DNA of 64,000 bases from Megalonaias nervosa. Taxonomy: Eukaryota; Mollusca; Bivalvia; Unionida; Unionidae. Below are positions 40,227 through 50,204 of this stretch, piece after piece. The first letter of the stretch is position 1, and each line of letters begins with the position of its first letter. The notes beneath the pieces are model-generated. The model did no database searches. It was not told where the DNA came from and worked only from the letters and a program-made list of their open reading frames with translations. The position numbers and the translations under genes are program-made. The DNA lies in NCBI GenBank assembly GCA_016617855.1, contig JAECUM010010941.1, positions 20,034-84,033 on the forward strand, read 5' to 3'.

Positions 40227-41038
40227 ATGTCAAACAATATGACAGCAGAAGAACAGGAAGAATATCACGTTCACCCAAAGTAAAACGAGTGCGCGGGAAA
40301 TGCACTTGGTTCGGTGATTTGTGTCAGATACAGACGACCTTTCGGAAAATCAACTCCAGCTGGAATTATAATTTCAGTAAAGGGAGATAATTCACATAGA
40401 ATTGAAATGTTTAGAAAAGACTTTATTTACACATTATTTTGTGGAGATATACCAGAAGGACAGAGAGTCTATAGAGTAAACGGGACAGTTACAGATGATA
40501 ATATTGAAAATTTGTCTTTGCAGGACGAATTCCATCCGCATCTAGTATTTGATCTGTATGAAGCTAATGATCGCGGAATTATTCGAAACAGAAAAACTAA
40601 AAAAGTTGTTGGAAGTTTCGATAGCGCTGGTTATTTACGTGTGTTGGTACGTGGTATAAAAACTGATCAAGTTGATTATTACAGCCACCGTTTTGTTTAT
40701 GAAACTTTTAACGGCACTATTCCAAATTATTTAGTTATTGATCACATAAACAAAATAAAGGCCGACAATCACATTGAAATTTAGATTTAGTTACATCTAA
40801 AAAAAAAAAAAACCACCAGAAGAGGAGCTGGTGGCGGTAATAATTTTAAAAATCCACAAAACCTGTTATTTCAATAAATCTCGAAACTGGAGAAGAAATA
40901 AAATTTAATTCATTAACAGCTGCCGCAAAATATCATAAAATTAATTCTCGTGTAGTAAAATCTGTGGCCGACGGTGTAACGAAAACAGCAACATCAACAT
41001 TAACTCTTGACAGATTTAGTTTCAAATATGATGATTAA
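40227..41038 (+). pseudogene. HNH homing-type endonuclease with NUMOD1 domain (element B)
   Basis: The start at 40,227 (MSNNMTAEEQEEYHVHPK) is broken by a stop near 40,280. The main frame (40,314-40,784) carries the HNH core HRFVYETFNGTIPNYLVIDH, then INKIKADNHIEI, the usual NNxxENL zone. After a break in an A-run (about 40,800), a NUMOD1 repeat follows with ISINLETGEEIKFNSLTAAA and KSVADG near 40,960, ending at 41,038. In phage and algal-virus relatives such enzymes are mobile and cut intron-less alleles. It is divergent from polB. Confidence 0.8.

Positions 41039-41040
<2 letters not shown>

Positions 41041-41076
<36 letters not shown>
41041..41076. repeat. (GT)n microsatellite
   Basis: About 35 bp of GT just after the HNH gene. 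Confidence 0.95.
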
Positions 41077-41081
<5 letters not shown>

Positions 41082-41144
41082 CAGCCCGACAAACATTTTC
41101 AATATATATTCATTTATTATTATAAATTATATAACATAAACTTA

Positions 41145-41488
41145 ATGCAGAGACTTGCTGATATATATACCGACGACAATATAATCACCAACAACAAAGT
41201 CGTCGACAACAATTTTGTCCCTAAATCTGCTGGTTATAGCGAAGATGATATTTTGTATAACAATGACGAACAAGACGAGATTGTGGATGTCGTTGACAAA
41301 AAACATTACAGCAGACCGACAACTGGACGACATAATGTTAAGTATCATATCGCTAAAAAAATAATAAAATTTAATTTTACTGTTGCCGAACAACAAATAT
41401 TTTGGCAACTTATAAAACTGTTTTTAAATCTAAAAATAACTGGCCAGCAAAGGAGCATAAAATATGAATTTAATTTTACTAAAATATT
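41145..41488 (+). CDS. Short acidic hypothetical protein (element B)
   Basis: The ATG at 41,145 (MQRLADIYTDDNIITNNK) starts an acidic stretch with DEQDEIVDVVDKKHYSRPTT and a helical segment. The frame runs on past 41,488 but there overlaps the convergent 3' end of the integrase gene, so the true end is probably earlier. No domain recognised. Confidence 0.35.
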
Positions 41489-42463
41489 TAATCTGATGCC
41501 AGTGACATCCTTGTGGTTCGGTGCTTCGTGTTATTATATTCGTCAACAATTTTCTGTAGATTGTCAATGTATCTATTAGTGTTTTTGGCTGTCAAATATT
41601 TGTGGATTTTTCGTTTAGTGTGCGATTAAATCGCTCGACGACAACAGTCTTACCCTCATTTCCAGTGACATATTTTTTGATGTTATTTTGTTTCAAAAAC
41701 TGCTCAAATTTTTTATTAAAAACTCTGCTCCGTGATCAGTCCAGCTTCTATTTGGTTTTCTTTCTGTACTTGTTATTATTTGTTTTAGCGCATCAGTCAT
41801 CGACGTTCCTGTCTTATCGGAAACAGGTACACTAAACGCATATTTGCTTAAAACGTCTACAACATTAAAAAGATATCTTTTATTATTGTGAAATTCAGCT
41901 AGATTTGACACATCAACTAAATCTACCGCCCAGATTTCGTCAACAGCATTTGCCACAACTTTACGTCGCGTAAACCTTTTTTTTTTAGGTTTGTGTATCT
42001 CTGAGGCAAGATCATCATACAATTCCTTTTTACCGAGTCCTAATTTATATTTTGCTCCATTAAAACCCTGCACCAACTTTCTATCAACACGTTCTCGCAT
42101 ATTCACAGGTTTCATATCACGAAGTTCGTCTAGCATTACTTTATCGCAGCCGTGCTTATCTTATTCGTTGTCTCGGTAGCAGATATCATGGCGCATTGCT
42201 AATGCATCAACTTGATTGTAAGACTCATGTCCTAGCAGCAGATTATCGTTCTCGTCCAACTGTCTGTCTAGCGGATTATAAGGTCCAGTATATTTATGGC
42301 CCGGCAATGTCCAGCCTCCTTTTCGTTTTGGTAATTTGCCAATTAATTTGTGTATATCTATACCTGTTCCAATTATTTCTCTGTTGTTGCATTTCTGACA
42401 GTACGTAACAATTTTATTTTGTTCCAGACAGAGATCTCTATCACAGTTACAATTAAACTTCAT
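41488..42463 (-). pseudogene. PLA2-like domain in frame with integrase (element B)
   Basis: The first 100 codons from 42,463 show a Cys-rich start (CNCDRDLC, CQKC) and then a parvovirus-VP1-like phospholipase A2 domain: LPGHKYTGPYNPLDRQ (calcium loop) and ALAMRHDICYRDNE (catalytic His-Asp). One in-frame TAA at about 42,161 follows. The same frame then continues with CDKVMLDELRDM and into an integrase: EIWAVDLVDVS (first Asp), SWTDHGAEF (second Asp) and VVVERFNRTL (catalytic Glu, after a frameshift near 41,695). The end is at 41,488. In parvoviruses PLA2 helps escape from endosomes; the integrase part inserts the element. Confidence 0.8.
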
Positions 42464-42614
42464 TATTTATTTTATAACTGACAAAATATTTTTCAGAAAA
42501 AAATATTTATTATAAATCTGAAAAAAATTTAATTTTATCCGTTTTTTGGTCAAATTTTGACGTTTTCTTGATCATTTTGCCTGTTTTTTGCCTGCTTTTT
42601 TGGTCAAATTTCTT

Positions 42615-42849
42615 ATTTTTTGAGGGTAAAACCCCGAGGAGGTTAACGGGAATTTAACATTGGAAAATTTAAAAATCGATTTTTTTTCTTGTTTTTTACC
42701 GTTTTTTTTTCTTCGGTTTTTTGCCTAAAAATCTATGAAAAATTGTGAAAATTGTGGAAACAATTTGAACAAAAACCAGAAAAAATCGATTTTTCAATTT
42801 TCCAATATTACATTCCCGTTAACCCCCTCGGGATTTTACCCTCAAATTT
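42615..42849. repeat. Inverted repeat of about 235 bp (MITE-like)
   Basis: Arms of about 67 bp begin TTTGAGGGTAAAA-CCCGAGG and include GTTAACGGGAAT and AAAAATCGATTTTTT. Only a few mismatches are seen. The spacer is about 95 bp. It overlaps the 3' end of the zinc-ribbon gene, so it probably inserted there after the element formed, or it is a replication or packaging hairpin. Confidence 0.65.
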
Positions 42850-43076
42850 AACCATTTTCCACACAAAAATTGAATTTTTTTCAGTCGTCTACTAAAATAA
42901 CTGGAGATCCCGCTCCAGACAACTTTGCTGTTGGTGATAATTTCTTTTAAAAAAGTACTTTTTCTTTTTCCACAGACTGTGCAAATACTTTTTAATATCA
43001 CCCTATTATTTTTATTTTCTGTTGTTTCATCGCGGTTTTCAGTTTTAGTATTGCACTTGAGACAGTATGTTGACAT
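42819..43076 (-). pseudogene. Zinc-ribbon protein, DUF5679-like (element B)
   Basis: MSTYCLKCNTKTEN, then SICTVCGKRKSTF, gives two C-x2-C pairs about 30 residues apart, as in a small zinc-ribbon seen at the start of several virus proteins (DUF5679). The C-terminal part reads into the inverted repeat, so it is probably truncated. A role as a virion or nucleic-acid-binding protein is inferred. Confidence 0.55.
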
Positions 43077-43480
43077 TTATATTCTTTGATCATATAATAT
43101 TGCAATCTCATCATTAGCATGGCAAGGATGCTCGTCAAATTGTAAAATAAATTTTAAAAAATTAAATTTAGGTTGGGACATTTGTTTTATAAACATCACG
43201 CAATAGTATCCACAAGCAGGAGTTCCAACAGGCTGAATTTGATTAGACGAATAATTTATTACTTTATTCCTGGACATGTATTTTTTATTACGTCACTTGG
43301 TGGAAGCCCGAACGAGTCAAAATAATTATTACCGTGGACTGCCACCCAATGCGTCCCAGATCCGCCATTGAAATTTTGTATATTTATTACACACGATCCA
43401 CTAGGCACTTGACCTAGATCATCTTTAGAATAAACTCCGCGGAATCCGGGAACAAGTTTTAGTCTTTCTAGTATACCCAA
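43077..43480 (-). pseudogene. Adenovirus-type cysteine protease (element B)
   Basis: The N-terminal frame starts at 43,480 (MGILERLKLVPGFRGVYSKD) and contains GTHWVAV and YFDSFG. A frameshift near 43,270 joins to the second part with PVGTPACGYYCVMF, the catalytic Cys, ending at 43,077. The His, Asp and Cys of the triad are all present. About 135 codons, short for the family, with a compressed N-terminus as in element A. Confidence 0.88.
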
Positions 43481-43485
43481 GTTAC

Positions 43486-43673
43486 TTAACGCGGCCGAGT
43501 TCCTGGCAATGTTAATCCTCGGCCAATTCGTAGCAGATTTGGCAATAGACTTCCCGCTACTCCCGCCAGCAACGGTGCTATAAATCCACCTTTTTGTTGC
43601 GTCTTTTTTTGGCTGTCGTCTTTTTGTTAGCTGTCGTCTTTCTTTTGACTGTCGTTTTTTTTCGTTTTCGCAT
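43486..43673 (-). pseudogene. Small basic pX-like core protein (element B)
   Basis: The start at 43,673 is followed by a run of Lys, Arg and Thr (RKRKKTTVKRKTTANKKTTA). A frameshift near 43,590 is followed by GGFIAPLLAGVAGSLLPNLL and a tail ending TLPGTRPR. It is the counterpart of 386-565 and keeps the same layout. Confidence 0.6.
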
Positions 43674-43686
43674 TTTATATTTATCC

Positions 43687-44133
43687 TTAGACAAAAATTT
43701 TCTTTATGCCGCCTCCGCGGAAAAATGCCTTGTTCGTTGCGCCAGATACTGCACCAGACGCTGCTGATAATCCTAATGTACCAAGTAATGGTAAAATTTG
43801 AGGTATTAACCTTTTGGCCATTGCAGATAATGCCGGACCAAAGAAACGACCTTGTTTTGACATTGCTGTTATTTGTGTAGCACTTAAATTTAAAACAAAA
43901 GGTTTACCGCGATCGTATTTATTCACCTGTCTTTTAGTTAACATTAATTTTGTTGGTGTTCCAGTTCTTATTTGAGGATTAATTTTTAATGATACCGTCC
44001 GTTGTTTAGCGACAGCCAAATTTAATTTTTTAACTTGACCATCAGTCAAATATATTCTTTTGCAATATATTTTGTCATTATATAACGATGGCAGATTAAA
44101 CTTGCACTGATATTTTACCTCCGACAGAGTCAA
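43687..44133 (-). CDS. pVI-like minor virion protein (element B)
   Basis: An unbroken frame of 148 codons. Two LT-x-x-Q blocks (YLTDGQVKKLNLAVAK and LMLTKRQVNKYDRGK) and QGRFFGPALSAMAKRLIPQI lead into an Ala/Gly-rich hydrophobic segment (PLLGTLGLSAASGAVSG) and a basic tail. Start at 44,133 overlaps the MCP stop by about 37 bp. It probably acts inside the capsid and at membranes, as adenovirus pVI does. That is inference from place and composition. Confidence 0.6.
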   Translation of the reverse strand: MTLSEVKYQCKFNLPSLYNDKIYCKRIYLTDGQVKKLNLAVAKQRTVSLKINPQIRTGTPTKLMLTKRQVNKYDRGKPFVLNLSATQITAMSKQGRFFGPALSAMAKRLIPQILPLLGTLGLSAASGAVSGATNKAFFRGGGIKKIFV

Positions 44134-45603
44134 TTGTTATAAATGTGTCGCTGTTTACTAGCGCATAAACGAATAACTGTGCCACAGGATCTGCTCCAAG
44201 TATCCAAGTAATTTCAATATCAGCTGAACATCAAAATAAAATATTGGATAAAGTGTACGAAATTCTTCTGCTGAGATCTGAGATCCGTCTTCGACATCCT
44301 GGTACTTCTGAGCTGAGTCCATAAGATACATGTAAAGTCTGGTTATGTTCTTATTAGCTTCATTTGCAAAATTGCATTCTATCGCTTGATCGGGATACTG
44401 CCTTGAATTGAGTCTGGCGTATATTCGTCTAACACCGGCGTGAGCAAATATGGCGTTATTTTCTTGTTGGTTACCGCGCCGTGCTTGCCGCTGAAATACA
44501 ACAAACAATTGCCGAGGGAATTGTTCACTTGATGTTGTTGTGACGCGCCATGTGTAGTCGGTTGTATTTGGAACTGCTGTTGGATATGTTTTATGTTGCT
44601 GGAAATAAATTCTACTTGTGTGTTTATCGAGTATACTATTTAATTCTGCCAATTTAGTTGATGGACGGAGTTATTCGTGGCATCCACAACGCAAGCTTGT
44701 TTATGATAAATTGCGCATCAGCCCCGTCAGCTCGAAATAGGCAGTCGCCCTGTTCTGCTCGGTCTAAAATAAGTGTATGTTTAACTCCACGAAATACTTT
44801 ATTATAGTCCCTGCAAAAGCTAAATATTGTGCTCAACGGCAGCATCATTGTAATTTGACGTGATCCTGCTGCAAGTTCTTTTCTCCTAATATAATCATTA
44901 TTATAACGTATATTTCTTACGATAATTGCTCCGTTAACTAAATTTAATATTGCAACGCCATCCGCAGCTGCACCTGGAGGTGTTATGCCAAGATTATTGC
45001 AAGCAGCAGTAAGTGAGACTCTTACAGCGTCTTGATTAGCACCTGCGGCTGGTGGGGCTATACCAAAATTGACAGCATTAGCAATAAGAAAATTTCTTAC
45101 AAGTTCATTATCTGCATCGGCATCAGCACCATGTGCTAATGCTCCTTTTGAAATAAATTCTCCAGATACAGCTGCACCAGCTCCAGTATCTTTAAACCAC
45201 ATCATATTAGTTGCGGTTGACCTGGAATAGTCCTCAGAAAACGAAATAGTATTTAAGATTGTACTTGCACCTTGTAGGTGACTCGACATATCTTCGACAG
45301 TTTGATTAGCTAGCTGATATCTAGCACTTTTAAATAAACACCAGCCATTTTTTATAAGAGCTTTTTTGCGCCTGCTACAATTGCGGCAGGTGGATTAGCC
45401 ACTATCATAATTTGGCCACGTACTTCTAGCAAGGATTTGTGAGGCAGTGGAAGTACATCCTCGTCTCGTGTATGAAATGTTCTGACGGCAGCCTTATTTG
45501 GTTCATTAGCATTTTCGTCCAGATACTCAACATACTCAAATTATGTTACTGTGTCGTCAGTGTCATAAGTTTCTGTTAAGTCGAGATAACTTTTAACAGA
45601 CAT
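44096..45603 (-). pseudogene. MCP: Double jelly-roll major capsid protein (element B)
   Basis: The start at 45,603 (MSVKSYLDLTE) is followed by FEYVEYLDEN, interrupted by a stop. The frame 44,654-45,289 holds STATNMMWFKDTGAGAAVSG and MMLPLSTIFSFCRDYNKVFR. The frame 44,158-44,652 contains KTYPTAVPNTTDYTWRVTTT and QLFVVFQR-type sequence. The C-terminus ends SVGGKISVQV at 44,096. Total about 500 codons, as expected for Polinton MCPs. It has about 35 extra residues in the Ala/Gly-rich loop (GPPAAGANQ-type) compared with A. Confidence 0.85.
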
Positions 45604-45612
45604 ATTTTTTGG

Positions 45613-45960
45613 TTACATAAAATTTGGTTCTGTTGCCTTAGATATTATTTTTTGTATAATCTGCTCTCCTCGCGGGGATAAAAGTTTTTTTTTTGTTGTT
45701 GTTATCATTGCACGTTTAGTTTCTGCTGTTGGGGCTATTTCTGATATGACTTGATTGATTGTCGGTTTTTGGACTTTTATCAGTTTTTCTCCCACCGCAG
45801 TTTCAGCGGCAGACGCAGCTCCGGTCGTAAAGGCTTTTGATGCGTCAATTCAATGGGTGCAACTTTACATGCTACTCCTGGAACATTTTCAATAATTTTA
45901 GTAATTATATTTCAAAAAAATCCTACAACTATTTTTCTTCTATAAACTTTAATTATATCA
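45613..45960 (-). pseudogene. Small hypothetical protein between MCP and penton (element B)
   Basis: The 60-codon end (SEIAPTAETKRAMITTTKKK) matches the element A gene at 2,396-2,626. The N-terminal half is in another frame. The conserved pair supports a real gene of unknown function. Confidence 0.5.
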
Positions 45961-46710
45961 AGTAGGTTGCATAAAACAAAGCTCGTAGGTGTAAATAATA
46001 AGTAACAATCTCGTTATTCAGATCTGGTTGTGGTCCAGATTGATCTGTCAACTGCATATTTATTTGTGTTATTTGACTTTCAACGTTTAGCGGATAATAA
46101 ATAACTTGCTGTGGATTAATTTCCATGAGCGAACCTGGTGGAACGTCCGGCGAAAAATTATAGATAGTCGTCCTTTACTACTCTGGGCGGAGTAAGATCC
46201 TGAGGCATTAGAACCATTTATTAGTATTGTGTTTACGTCAGTAATATTTACTGGCAGATCACCGTCAAACGTTCCTTGAGCAGCATAATTTTGATGAGAA
46301 AATCCTATCAACGACGCAATACTTGTTGGTGATGTAAAACTTACTATTATATTTCTTAATGTCATCCTGGCGCGTAATGTATTATAATTTGGTGTTAGCT
46401 CGAAATTGTCGGCGTTATTGTTGGCCTTTGTTATAAGTTCTTTAATTGTGTTATTTAGATCAGTGACATTATAAGCTCCCTGTGGAATTTTAAATGTTTT
46501 CCATTGCACTCTAGGTTCTGGAACAGCGAATGTAAATTCATCATTTACCCCAGTTTTTACATTGGCCATAGAATGTCAGCACGTGCAGGAAATTAGTCCA
46601 ATCTCATATTGTTTTTTAGGATCTAGTTGTATTGGCGGAATATAATTTACTGAAAAATTTGCGCTATCTCCCGCGGATGCACTAGAGTCGAGTAATAATG
46701 TTGTTGACAT
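45953..46710 (-). pseudogene. Penton-like minor capsid protein (element B)
   Basis: The start at 46,710 (MSTTLLLDSSASAGDSANFS) leads to YIPPIQLDPKKQYEIGLISC. After a stop near 46,575 the long frame 46,087-46,569 follows, with KIPQGAYNVTDLNNTIKELI, NFELTPNYNTLRARMTLRNI and SIASLIGFSHQNYAAQG. A further break comes before EIVTYYLHLRALFYAT. The pattern (pN-x-x-T-L, L-GF) is typical of the single jelly-roll vertex protein. Confidence 0.82.
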
Positions 46711-48207
46711 TTATATAAGATCGTTATGTAAAATTTCATATTCGTCAGATGTTAGTACATTTTCCGATCTCAAATGATCAAGTATATCCGCAACTTCATT
46801 GTCAATTTCAGCGCCAACATTTCCAGCTTCCTTTGACGATATTAATAGCATTAATCTGCCTATCATTTCGGTAACTGACGCAAGTACTTTGACTCCGGTT
46901 CCTTTTTAAACTAACCCTAAGCGAAGTTTAACAAAATAATCAAATAAATCTGGAAAAGATCCTCCTATACTATCAGGTTTTCTAGTTAGAAAATATAATA
47001 CAGTAGTTTTAAAAACATCAGCTATAACACCATTTCTACCTGGATCAATATGGTCCTGAAAATCTCTTCCTATGGGTGAAGTATCAAGTACACTAAGAGC
47101 TTCCTTGCCCCATTTACTAATCCTATCTAATTTTTCAGTAAGATCATTGCATTTATCTTTTGGCCAATTTTTAATATCATCATTAGCAGTATGAGTATCA
47201 TCATTAATATCAGAAATATGATTCCCTTTTGTAAAATCTTCGCATTCTGATCTTGTTATTTTTTTATTTATTTTTTCTCGATATTCATAAATTTCTCCAG
47301 CTTCAGGTTTTTGACTTTCAGGTTTTTGACTTTCTGCTTCAGCTACAGGTTTTTGATTTTCTTTCACGCATTTTTTATCAATCATATCAAATGTCCTGTA
47401 AAAACCCCAACTCTTACCAAACCCTTTATCTCTGTTATCAACAGCTGTTTCATAAATGATTGAGGCGATAATACCCCCTTTAATTCTAGGAATTAAATTC
47501 ATCATCTCATCCGTTTTTGTAGCTTCATCCATTTCAGCATTAGCCCTAGTACCATCAGCTATAATTTCTTCTAAGTTTTCAAGAAGTTCTTTATATTTTT
47601 CTGATGGCCACTTATTTAAATTATTAATATCTCTTATTTCATTTTCTTTTAAAACTTCTTCATATTCATCTTTTAATATTCTTTTGTTTGCCATTTTTCT
47701 AAAAAGTTGTCTCTGCTCGTCGACATTTGGAACACTTATTACCGGCCCACCAATATCACCCAATTTTCTTTTAATTGGCTCAACTAGTGTTGCTTCTGCT
47801 AATCTTTGTTCAAGTGCAAGTGGATTGCTCAACAGCCATCTTAGTTCAGCTTGTCTAGCAGCAGGATCAGCAATATGTTTTACAAGTTCTCTAGCTAACT
47901 TTAGTCTTTCTTCATCAGATCTTCCAATAATTTTTGCAGCAGCTGCTTCTTGTTGTTCTTTAACAAGCCCAACCAAACCTTTTTCCTGTATTTTTGTTTA
48001 AGTTCTTCTTCTGATAACGGTTTAGTTTCAGGTTGTTTTCTAAGTTCAGCCTCAGTAACTTGTTTGATAGCTGCAGCTGCTACTTCTGCGGCAACTACTT
48101 GTCCACGTCGGGCTTGTTGTACTTTTTGCTTAAATTCTGCTTGAGATTGAGCAAGTTTTTTTTTAAAAATCTTCTATGTGTTTTCTATACTTTGCTCGTT
48201 TATCCAT
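46711..48207 (-). pseudogene. Coiled-coil protein with internal duplication (element B)
   Basis: From 48,207 (MDKRAKYRKHIEDFKKKLA) the protein is rich in Lys, Glu, Gln and Ala and clearly helical. The frame 46,906-47,976 covers 356 codons and contains two similar halves: GGIIASIIYETAVDNRDKGF and, later, NGVIADVFKTTVLYFLTRKP, each preceded by a D-I-N-x-x-x-x-W-P segment. The end YEILHNDLI matches element A. The duplication is absent from the shorter A gene. Frameshifts lie near 47,975 and 46,905. Confidence 0.55.
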
Positions 48208-48217
48208 TTATATTCAA

Positions 48218-48896
48218 TTACTGCAGATAATTTTCAATACAACATCGAAACATTTTTATGATCACGTGTAAGTTTATCGAATAAGAAAAGTTATACTTAT
48301 CTGCCGTTGCCTTATGATACAGTCCAATAAATTTATCTTTCGTTAGGTCGCCACACTGTTCGTTTGCAATATTTCTAACGTCCACGTTGTCCAGTCCTGG
48401 AAATAATATAAAACAACCAGTATTTCGGCGAATAAATTTGTCAACGTTACAGTAACCTTGAGCGAGATAAACAGAGTTACATTTTGTATTACGCGACTGT
48501 GAAAAATAGGATCTTATTTTGTTCATCTCCGTATTGTTTAGCAGAATATGATCAAAAACAACTATTTTATGTTTGTCTGAGTCAATTTAACTCACCGGAA
48601 TAAGCTCTTCTGGTTGTCTGATAATAAAAAAATCTTCGCCATCCTCAAGATCATCACGAAGTTTGTTATTATATTCGCTAAGCTAAGTAATTCGTATTTA
48701 TCTTGTTGCGTATTAATGGTATAAATATAAACTCGATCGTAGTTAAAATTATCACCCAATAGTAAGTTCATAAGCAAATTTGTTTTCCCGATCCAGTTCT
48801 TCCGACAATAAGATAATGCCAATCTGGAAGTTCGTTGTTATGTGCATGCTTCAGATGTCTGTCTGTGTCAAAATTTAATATCGAAGATTTTGCCAT
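48218..48896 (-). pseudogene. DNA-packaging ATPase (element B)
   Basis: Start at 48,896 (MAKSSILNFDTD). The Walker A region near 48,790 reads NWIGKTNLLMNL-like after a break and is damaged, while element A has GRTGSGKT. A Walker B-like stretch (KIVVFDH-type) near 48,555 and the C-terminal frame 48,218-48,526 (TKCNSVYLAQGYCNVDKFIR) are conserved. The gene is divergent from the fibre, 37 bp apart. Confidence 0.8.
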
Positions 48897-48933
48897 CGTT
48901 TGTTATAAAAAATTGTCAGACAATAAATAAATA
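48897..48933. promoter_or_regulatory. Short divergent promoter between ATPase and fibre
   Basis: Only 37 bp, all AT-rich, with TTATAAAAAATTG. Several A and B genes have TATAAAATAATG or TATAAATG right at the start codon, so this may be a late-type promoter close to the ATG. Confidence 0.4.
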
Positions 48934-50187
48934 ATGAGCTATTATACAAAATTTGGAACGGCATTAGGAGATTCGCCGGCTGTAACTACAAACGGCAGCA
49001 TTGATTTATCGGGCTACCTAAAAAAACACTGGCGACACGATGATAGGAAACCTGTCTATGTCAAATCAACGAGTATTAGGTTTAGAAACGGAGTATCCGC
49101 CACCAAGAGTTGACCTTACTCAGGCTGCTAGTTATGCACAACTTAAATCTGTCGACGACAAAAAAGTTGTCACTGACAGGAGGAACTGTAAGCGGTAATT
49201 TAGATATGTCAGGAAAAAAGGTTGTAGGCTTGGAGACTGGATACCCACCACCAAATTTGAATCAAACCCAAGCGGTAAGTTATTTACATTTGAAGTACGT
49301 GGATAATAACAAGCTTGATAAAACAGGCGGAACGGTCACAGGGAATATTAACATGTATTATCGATGAGTGTTAGGTTTATAAATTTCATATCCGCCGGCA
49401 GATTTAACAAAAGCTATAAGTTATGCTCAACTAAAATCCGTTGAAAACAGTAAGTTAGACAAAGCCGGTGACACAATGACAGGTAATCTGTCCATGTCAA
49501 ACTCAAAAGTAACTGGATTACCGATAACCTCACCACCAACGTCCGACTCGGATGTCATTAGCTATGCCCAGTTAAAAGAAGAGCTTGCCCCGTATCTTAG
49601 ACGATCTGGTGGGGGCAATGTCAGGAAATATATATATGAGAGACAAAAAAGTCACTGCGACGTACGTTCCAGTTAACCCTAATGATCTAACAAATAAAGC
49701 GTATGTTGATAGTATATCTGCAAAACGAACCAAGAACAATGTTGGGTATATTCCAACACTTTACGGGGAAAGTGATAACCGAGTTGGGTTAGAAATAAGT
49801 GCATCATTATATTATCCTGAAAACTATCCTCGTTACGTTTTCTCTGATAGGCACGAATGGACCACAAACGGAGAAGTTCAAAACTTTTGGATTAAAATTA
49901 AATGTCCTACTGCAGTTGCTATTTGGCAATTTCATTTGCGAGGTCGATTAAACCCTGGCGTTGGCTGAATTTATAATTGGCAATTGGAAGGATCAAACGA
50001 TGATATTGACTGGACAACATTGTACAATACAGAGAACACGTATATTTCAACAATACAATATTTTACAATTCCGACTGCAAATACTGTTAACAAGTACTTG
50101 TATTTTCGAGCATATATTATCACTGCTGAGCATCCGCTTCCAGGACTGACGTCATTTGAAATATACACGCTTGATGATCAAATTTAA
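48934..50187 (+). pseudogene. Repeat-built fibre protein with discoidin-like tip (element B)
   Basis: The start at 48,934 (MSYYTKFGTALG) is followed by about five shaft repeats with SLTGGTVSGNLDMSGKKV, GLETGYPPPNLNQTQ and AVSYLHLKYVD. Next is a GNIYMRDKKVTATYVP unit with NKAYVDS. The tip contains NFWIKIKCPTAVAIWQFHLR, NWQLEGSNDD, ANTVNKYLYFRAY and FEIYTLDDQI. Four or more frameshifts are present. It is the ortholog of 5,272-6,540 and probably the receptor-binding spike. Confidence 0.75.
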
Positions 50188-50204
50188 TCTGATGCTATAA
50201 AATA

